Shown: positions 23,478 to 30,620 of the stretch, in pieces
How positions within the stretch are numbered: the first letter of the stretch is position 1
Layout of the letters: the number at the start of each line of letters is the position of its first letter
Assembly: GCA_000934455.1 (NCBI GenBank)
Contig: KN884095.1
Span: 43,790 to 74,409 of the forward strand
From: Apostichopus parvimensis
Lineage: Eukaryota; Echinodermata; Holothuroidea; Aspidochirotida; Stichopodidae
Direction of reading: 5' to 3'
Length of the DNA: 30,620 nucleotides
Notes under the pieces: generated by a model
Databases searched by the model: none
Told to the model about the DNA's origin: nothing
Seen by the model: only the letters and a program-made list of their open reading frames with translations
Translations under genes and position numbers: made by a program

Positions 23478-24030
23478 GGCTCAAATATTATTTCTTAACC
23501 TGTAGGAGAAGCCTTATTGTCATTTGGTGATGATACTTGGTGAAGGGCCAGAACGTAAAATTTCACAGTCGCAGAACAGTGGTTCGCCTTGTAGTTGTAG
23601 TTGTACTAACGTAATTTCACAAGCAGTTCCGCTAATGTGGCTGCTGTGATTGCGAACTGCGTGGAAATGACAGGACTTGGTGATCTACAAAAACCCAAAG
23701 CAATTACCACCTGGTATATAACCAATCTCTTAAAACCAACAAGAATGTATGGAGGTTTAATTTTCTATTACGTATTTTGTAAATGGTATATCATAACATT
23801 ATTATAAGCTGCCACACCAATCAACCCTTGAAAATATAGCGTATTGCGTTACCTCGGAAACGTAAACTAATTCGGGTCAAAGGTTAACAATTCTACATTC
23901 CGATCGGTGCAGTTTTTGATCCTATCACCCAGTAGACAGCTACTCATCCAGCGAGTCTGAAGATAACAGTTGAATTAATTTGAGAATTTCAGGAAAAAAC
24001 AATCTACATCGAGCTCTTCAAACGGTGAAG
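23478..24030. promoter_or_regulatory. Bidirectional promoter region between TEX47-like gene and CLUAP1
   Basis: Only 553 bp separate the two divergent start codons, and this must contain both 5' UTRs and both promoters. No TATA box is placed convincingly for either gene. CCAAT motifs occur near 23721 and 23817. An X-box-like palindrome lies at 23848-23861. The arrangement predicts co-expression of the two genes in ciliated or flagellated cells. Confidence 0.7.
23848..23861. promoter_or_regulatory. X-box-like RFX binding site
   Basis: GTTACC-TC-GGAAAC fits the RFX X-box consensus (GTNRCC, 1-3 bases, RGYAAC) at all but one position. On the opposite strand the GGTAAC half is perfect. It lies 170 bp upstream of the CLUAP1 ATG and about 370 bp from the TEX47-like ATG. 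RFX regulation of intraflagellar transport genes is well established. Confidence 0.6.
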
Positions 24031-27000
24031 ATGTCTTACAGAGATCTAAGAAGTAAGAATCCATTTAGAAAGTTAAATTGTTTCGTTTTCGATGACTTAC
24101 TTACGTTGTTATTAATTCGTCGTGTAACCGGTAGTAATCGTATTCTGTATACCGTGGCATAGGCCTTCATTTTCATACACACTGTAAAGTGTAATGGTCA
24201 CAAGGCATAGGCTAGTACTAGCAGTATCACAGTTCATACTATATCGGAGCAATTACAGATTACACCGCAACTCACACATACATGGTATTAATATGTGAGA
24301 TTCAAGAGTTGCAGGGTATACTGCTATTAAGCAATAGGCATATATCACCCTAGCCTAATGTAGTACCTAAGCTGTTACAAATGCTACAGTAACCCAAGGG
24401 CTCAATAACACAAACCATCAATTTCTTTTTGGGTCAAAATGTCAGTGTATCAGGAAAAATGTGACACTGACAGGTGGTCAAACACCTATGCAAATGATAA
24501 AAGATTCATTGTCAAGTGTAAGCCTAGAATCTGGACAACTACTTTCTATAAAATTAAAATAAAAGACAGACCCATTTTGACCTGTGTTGTGAACAGCACT
24601 TGAGTTACACAAACTAGTTGACAGCATATCAATTGTAACTTGAAATATGCTGTTTTGAGACCTTAAAATAGTGTGGTATACAATGTCACATGCTTTTTTC
24701 CTCTTTGTCATATATGTTAATTGAAGCTTCAGCCAATTTTTATTAGCATTGGGTTTCTTGTATCATTGTAAGAATATATATATATGTTCTATAGTGATTG
24801 AGATTTTTAAAATAATAAGTAAATGCTCTTTTTTCTCCCTTCAGATTTCACAGAAATGATGAGGGCGTTGGGGTACCCTCGTCTCATATCAATGGAGAAT
24901 TTCCGAACCCCAAATTTTTCTCTTGTAGCAGAAGTTTTAATCTGGCTGGTTCAAAGGTGAGAACATTTTTAATTATATACTGGCTTGAAGTTAAAATAGT
25001 GCAGGCTACTGAATCATGAAATATTAAATTTTTGTAAAACCTGTCACCCAAACACTGGTTTTAAGACAGCACAAATAATAAAATAGGGTGGTGTGCATTA
25101 TGCAAATAGCCTGTATAGTGTCTGCAAATCACCATAGTATTGTTGCAAATAAAGGAAAAAAGTGTATTTAAACCTGGCCTTGTCTACTATCTGATGGGAT
25201 TTTTCAGTTCCGAAATCAAGTAGAGAGAGATCAAACTTTGTGAAATGCAGATGTGTGTGTGTGTTCTTTTCTTTTTTTTTGCTTAGTGGAAGGGTTAATA
25301 TATAATTCGAAACCCTTACCCTTTGCTTCATTCTTCCTCCAGATATGACCCAAATTCTGACATTCCAACTGATACTGACACTGAACAAGACAGAGTGATT
25401 TTCATCAAGTCAGTAGCGCAGTTCATGGTGAGGACAAATTATTTGTGTTGCTTTCTACCTGAGTAGACTAAGTAGGTCTCTATAACTTTAGGGAAGTGAC
25501 TTTCCTGCATGACCACACACTGTTTTGTTCTCCCTTGTTTATGCCTTTCAACATTTCAACATTCTTAAGGAAACAAGCCTTAATAGTATTTGTTTAACAT
25601 TGATTTTTGTTTAACCTTGACTCTTTTCACCCTAAAGATACCAAAATCCTATCGACTTAGCGCTTACTGATTATTGTGAGTGTTTTTTTACCAATATCAA
25701 CTACAGTAGTCTGCTTTTCTGGGTTTGCAAGGACTGATTTATCAGGTTTTAGCATGCAGCAAAATGTTGTGCAACAAGGCACCACCTTCTTTTTGTCCTT
25801 CTATCCAGGTAGAATAACATACTAGATTGATATTTTTTCAGGCAACAAAGGCCCACATTAAGCTGAACACCAAACGACTCTACCAAGCAGATGGGTACGC
25901 CGTGAAGGAACTTATCAAAGTGACCTCTGTCCTGTATAATGCAATGAAGACCAACACTACCAGTAAAGATGGAGAGGAAGAAGCTAATAGTAATGCAAGC
26001 TCATTGTCATTTGATCTCTCGTCTAAGGTTAGTGACTTCTGCACCCTCCCTTCTCTCCAAAACACCTAGTTAAGCTATTTCCCATTACTTCTTTAAAAAA
26101 TAATTTGATATTTATTAAAGAAAAGAAGACTGAGTTACTTAAATGTTCATCAACATCAATTCATTATCTATTTGGACAAAAATTAATTTGTGCTTCACCT
26201 TCACTATATATATGACAATTACATAACGTTCAATAATAATAGGAGAAGTTTGGACTAATCAGTCCCTGAAAGTCACACATATGTATAGTGCAAGCATACA
26301 TATTTCTATTCCATAAGTAATTTTAATATGTCATTAACTTGGTTTTATGTACTTAGAGAAATGAAATAATAAAGAGGTGAATTGCTATCGATTTATTTCA
26401 GAGGAATTTATTCTTCCATCTACGTCATCTTGTTGATACAGGTGTGAGGGCGCTCAACAGTAATCATAAATGCATATAATTCAAATTCTATGGTGTAGCG
26501 TTTGGGACATACATAACAGTTGTTGGTTGTTCTTTAACATCCTTTCCTCTTTTGTCATCTGACAGATTTCAGACTTGAAATCCTCGAGACAGCTAGCATC
26601 ACTGATCACTTCAAAGGGAGCAAGTCTCTACGACCTCCTTGGCAAAGAAGTTGAACTCAGGGTAAGATGATATAAATCTTGTCTCCTTTTTTTCTTTTCT
26701 ACCATATGATATTTCAATTATTTTCTTTGATCGACAGAAAATGTTTACAAACATTACAGTATGTAATCTTGCTTTATTGGCTCCAATTATAGCACGCTAT
26801 AGCTAGGAAAGTTTGTGACAACAATTAGTCTGCATGCAGTAACTTCTTAACACCATTACAGTGTAGTTAGTCATACAGCATTCACACAAAGACCCCCATA
26901 AGAGAAAAAATATGTGGCAAGCGTTGCAGACTAATTGGTAAAAAGTGGTCATTTTACGACCAAGGCAGGTCGATTACGTAATCTCAAGAAACTTTTCCAT

Positions 27001-30000
27001 GATAGCGTGCTATATTGGGATCTATACAGCAGACCTTTAATAGAGAGAGTATCTAGAGCAACAATGCCATAGAATCTCAATTCTACTGCAGGGTGTAAAA
27101 TACTTACATATTATAGTGTATCATTTAAAACAGGTATTGTAGGTGGAAGTTATTTGAGGCATGTTTGTTAAGAATTGATTCCGTGCACAGACCATCAGTT
27201 TCAAAGGAAATAACAAAATGACACAGAATGACCAGAACAAATTAAGCTAGATAACACCTTTCATTGATAGTTCAGTAATGACAAACACAGTGCCGTGTGT
27301 AGACTGTATGACAAAAAGGTTGATTTGACTGAGATTTCCAGTGATTTTAGAACTTTCTTTAATACAGTAGGCCTGCATAAACCAACACATTGGTATGATT
27401 AATGATTTTATACAATGCGAAATTGAGGGAATTTTAAAGCAATTCCAATTTTTCAAGAATGAGGTCTGGCAGCAGAAATGAAAAAATTCACTTTGCCTGC
27501 TGTCAAGCTTTATAGCATTACTATATCTTGTTGTACATTTTGAGATAAACACTTTCTCCTAATAGCCAGCGTTATCACCTTGGCAACTATTTTTTCCTCA
27601 TCTTTAGTACTGTTATCTGATTGGACCCTTGTCAATGACTGTAGCTATTGTAAGGGTTTAGAAAATGTGCTAACTAACTGGGCATCTGTTAGCAATTATT
27701 CTCAGTTCTCACTTAAATATGAGATTGCAATTGGTCTGTATTAAACAATGATGTAATTTACTCCAAACTCACCTGCCTCTACATTACAACTGCACTTCTT
27801 TGTTCACTGTGTCTCTGCAGGAAATCCGGACAACTGCGATCAACAGACCGCTGGAGATAAACGAAATCGAGAAAGGACTGAGAGGCAGCATCAAGGCGGT
27901 GGAGCAGAACATCGACAAGACTCAAAAGATGCTGGAGAACGTAGCTTCAGACGAAGCCAATCTAGAGGCCAAGATCGAGAAGAAGAAGTCCGAGTTGGAG
28001 AGAAATCAGAAAAGACTACAGACTCTACAGTCTGTGAGGTATTTAAACATTTCATTAGCTTAAGAAATGAGATATCAGAGAGAGCCAATCTGTCTTCCAG
28101 TTTTTTTTAACGGGTCACGAAACAGCGGAAAGAAAAGTGGCTGAAACGAGTTTCTCAACTTTCATGTTTTGATTTTTTTTTTTTTTTTAGACAGTAATTT
28201 TGAGTCAATGACCCAAGTCCAGTCAGGACATCACTAACGATGACTCATATTGACGTTAAAAATGAAGTGATTTCTTATGACTCTGCTGTATTCCGTCCCA
28301 CCTTGGACATTGTGTTTCACTTTGCATAACAACTTGAATGTGTTCTTCTGACATTTCATTAGTCCACCTAGCCTTCACTTAATTAAAACTTAATTAACAC
28401 TGGAGATTAATAAGTGCCAAAGTGACCGAAACCTTTCATTTTGATATTGCCACAGGCCAGCTTTCATGGATGAATATGAGAAACTTGAGACAGACCTGTC
28501 CAAATATTATGAGGTAATTCTTATTATTTTTTGTTATCTTCCAAACCATGGAATACTGTTGTACTATACTTGACTAAGGCCGATGTTTTCAAATAATATT
28601 GTGCGACGAGTAGAATGGTCTTGTTATCCAGGGGATTGTCAAAGAAAAAAGAAGCTCTACGACCCTTCAGTCGACTTATAACTTAAATTGGTACTGTCGT
28701 AATTTATATAGTTGAAAACTACATGTGCCTAGCTTTTGAAGTGTAAAAGACTTTACAAGTGAGCCTGTTGCAAGTACCATCATAATTAATAATTCCTAGT
28801 CAGAGGATGACATTAGACAGAATTTTTGTCTCGATACAAAACCAAGGAAAATAAATTAGTTGGGTGCTAGTAAAGTTTCTGTAGTTAATGAGGTTTTCAA
28901 CCTTTGAAATTAACTACAATTCTGGGAATGCTACCTGTAAGGCTTCAGGGATGACGAGCGCCATTGCAGGCTTCAATGTTAATCCATTTGTTTATCAAAT
29001 TGTAATAATTCAACCAAAACAGCTTTGTGATAACTTCATATGATTAACAGAGCACCCTTTAATGACATTCAACACCATTTGTCTGTCACAAATTTTTAAT
29101 TGCTTTTTTTCGAGGCCATAATAGTCTTGTGTTCACATTGAGTTTTGTGTTGCATCTGAAGCATTGTTCACATTGGAGAACCCAACGAGTATCTGACCCC
29201 GCAAGGGCAATCACGATCTCCGGTTACTTCATCTCGTCACTTCCACATAAATATTGACCGGCGCAAGTCTAAGGATGGGCACACTGTGTACTCTAATTAG
29301 CTACTGCAAGCAGCAGAACAAATTCCTCACTATGAATTGTGAACATTTCATTGTGGCATTTTGGTCATTGCATTATGACCTTTTGTTCATTGCTATTCCG
29401 CCTTGTGTTCTCAAATGTGGATACATCTGGGGTCAAGCTTTTTCATCTTCTCCAGAGGCAAACAAAGGTTCCTGGTCCACTTTGCATTCTCAAATGTGAA
29501 CATGGCCTGAGCAAACTGACCTGATGGTCTGTAAATTACACTAAAAAGTCCAATCACTTGACTTGATGAACAGTAGCTGCATAAAGGAGGAATCAGGGAT
29601 TTCTCAAGAAAATTTCACAAAAAAGTGCTACGGAAATACAACTTGGACTAAAAAGCAATATTTTTCTACAACATATCGATTAATTTTGTGCCTAAAAAGC
29701 AAATGTACATAGAAAGATGCTGTGCATACTTAATGTTGTATTTTGGTGAAATATTACATTTCAGAGTCATCCTCTGGAAGTTCATATGTGTAAAACTCCA
29801 AATCTATAACGTCGCCTTGTTCACTTGTTTGCTAATCCCACATTGACTGTCTTTTTCTTCTTCTTTTTTTTGTACCAATTATTTGGCTACATTTTACCCA
29901 AATAATATATATTTGCATAATATGAATATTTGTTAATTTGCATAACTTACGTTCTTGTTTTTTTGGGGGGCAGGAATTTATCGAGAAATATCGAAACCTG

Positions 30001-30446
30001 ACGAGCTTGGAGCATCAACTGGAAGAAATAAGCCGGGCAGAACAAGATAGATTTGAGGTAAGCAGCCTTTGGTCTTTTCGTACCAAACTTTTCTTTATCA
30101 TAAAAAATGTCTTCCAATTTATGACGGAGTAAATTATTTTTTTAAGGTCTTTAGTTGTGGTTCGTTTGGCTTCTGTATCAATTTGGAAGTCACTGGATGT
30201 CCTTTTAAAATTTAAAAAAAATCTATTTTCAGGAGACGGAGAATTCACTGAAGAAGATGCAGACCAGACTGAAGGAGGAGGAGGACAAGTTGAAGCTAAC
30301 CGACGACATCCTCGGAGACGACGACATGACCGGTCTGGACGTCGTAGACGATGATGGCGATGATGATGAGGATGATAGCGGCAGTGATGAGGAAGAGGCA
30401 GTTGAGGCAACAAAACCGACCAAAGGGAAATTCAGGCAGCAGCCCG
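24031..30446 (+). CDS. CLUAP1: CLUAP1 / IFT38, intraflagellar transport B subunit, exons 1-9 (3' partial)
   Basis: Coding exons run 24031-24052, 24845-24956, 25343-25427, 25842-26027, 26566-26661, 27821-28038, 28456-28513, 29974-30057 and 30233-30446. All junctions are GT-AG and in phase, giving 358 codons plus one base. The protein starts MSYRDLR and continues [13 protein letters not shown], with [15 protein letters not shown] and [19 protein letters not shown] near residues 60-95. These are hallmarks of CLUAP1/IFT38. Residues 1 to about 135 form the calponin-homology-like domain. About 165-330 are coiled coil, including [20 protein letters not shown]. From about 310 the chain becomes acidic ([17 protein letters not shown]). 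IFT38 belongs to the IFT-B2 peripheral subcomplex and is needed to build cilia. The human protein is about 413 residues, so roughly 50 residues remain beyond the window. Intron 9 retention would stop immediately, since GTGAGTAA carries an in-frame TAA. Confidence 0.95.
26766..27040. mobile_element. TTAA-associated MITE, copy 2, inverted (CLUAP1 intron 5)
   Basis: The reverse complement of this segment matches 22872-23218 end to end. Shared blocks include AAAGGTCTGCTGTATAGA, GTTTCTTGAGAT, AATCGACCTGCCTTGGTC, GTCTGCAACGC, CACATATTTTTTCT and AATTGGAGCCAATAA. TTAA is present at the right edge (27037-27040) but not clearly at the left. This copy is about 70 bp shorter and has lost much of one inverted repeat. 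Confidence 0.7.
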
Positions 30447-30605
30447 GTGAGTAAGGTCTAGGATTCATCTAAATAGCTATCAAACAGCTGGTTGGGTTGG
30501 TAGACCATTTCTGGCAAACTTATCAAACAGATCTATTGATTATTCAGCAAGATATTATTTAGATGGTCCCACATATTGTTTCACCAACCCACCCCACCCC
30601 ACCAG

Positions 30606-30620
30606 CAACGAGTGATCCCA
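30606..30620 (+). CDS. CLUAP1: Possible start of CLUAP1 exon 10 (cut by window edge)
   Basis: A C-rich tract ends in CACCAG at 30600-30605. Joining the single G left by exon 9 to the following bases gives the in-frame residues ATSDP. The acceptor looks reasonable, but only 15 bases are visible and the expected continuation of the family is too variable here to confirm it. Confidence 0.35.

Noticed and set aside
30229-30468. Serine-rich minus-strand frame opposite CLUAP1 exon 9
   Set aside because: It is the antisense shadow of the GAT/GAC-rich acidic coding sequence.

Overview
This window is eukaryotic, intron-rich, AT-rich animal DNA. It holds two multi-exon genes arranged head to head in the right-hand half and a repeat-dense stretch to the left. 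Both genes belong to ciliary or sperm-type families. Many poly-G/poly-C tracts, hAT-type MITEs, a CR1/L2-like LINE tail and a Penelope-like retroelement suggest a non-vertebrate animal. An aquatic invertebrate such as an echinoderm or relative is my best guess, but the sequence does not prove it.

Layout. Positions 1-17300 are mostly non-coding. They contain one open frame of unknown origin (82-603), a LINE 3' fragment (2640-3059) and two copies of a ~350 bp hAT-like MITE (3153-3502 and 14489-14841). Each MITE copy is flanked by a perfect 8 bp target-site duplication. A third, longer hAT-like element lies at 11780-12365, also with an 8 bp duplication. A large inverted repeat (8811-9060 / 9269-9516) is made of two Penelope-like element ends. 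A hammerhead-ribozyme-like motif lies just downstream of its right arm (9544-9588). A 110 bp tandem repeat is interrupted by a 755-base assembly gap (15917-16671).

Positions 17296-23477 (minus strand) encode a complete eight-exon gene. It predicts a 250-residue protein that I assign to the TEX47 (testis-expressed 47, BLUF-like) family. A decayed partial copy of its exon 6 sits in intron 6. Positions 24031-30446 (plus strand) encode the first nine exons of CLUAP1/IFT38 (358 codons plus one base). CLUAP1/IFT38 is a subunit of the intraflagellar transport B complex, and the gene runs off the right edge.

The two start codons are 553 bp apart, so a shared bidirectional promoter is likely. It contains an RFX-type X-box-like palindrome at 23848-23861, the usual cis-element of ciliary genes. 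Two inverted copies of a TTAA-associated MITE lie in introns of the two genes, one on each side of the promoter. All exon boundaries were built by hand from reading frame, splice consensus and remembered family sequence. No alignment or transcript data were available.
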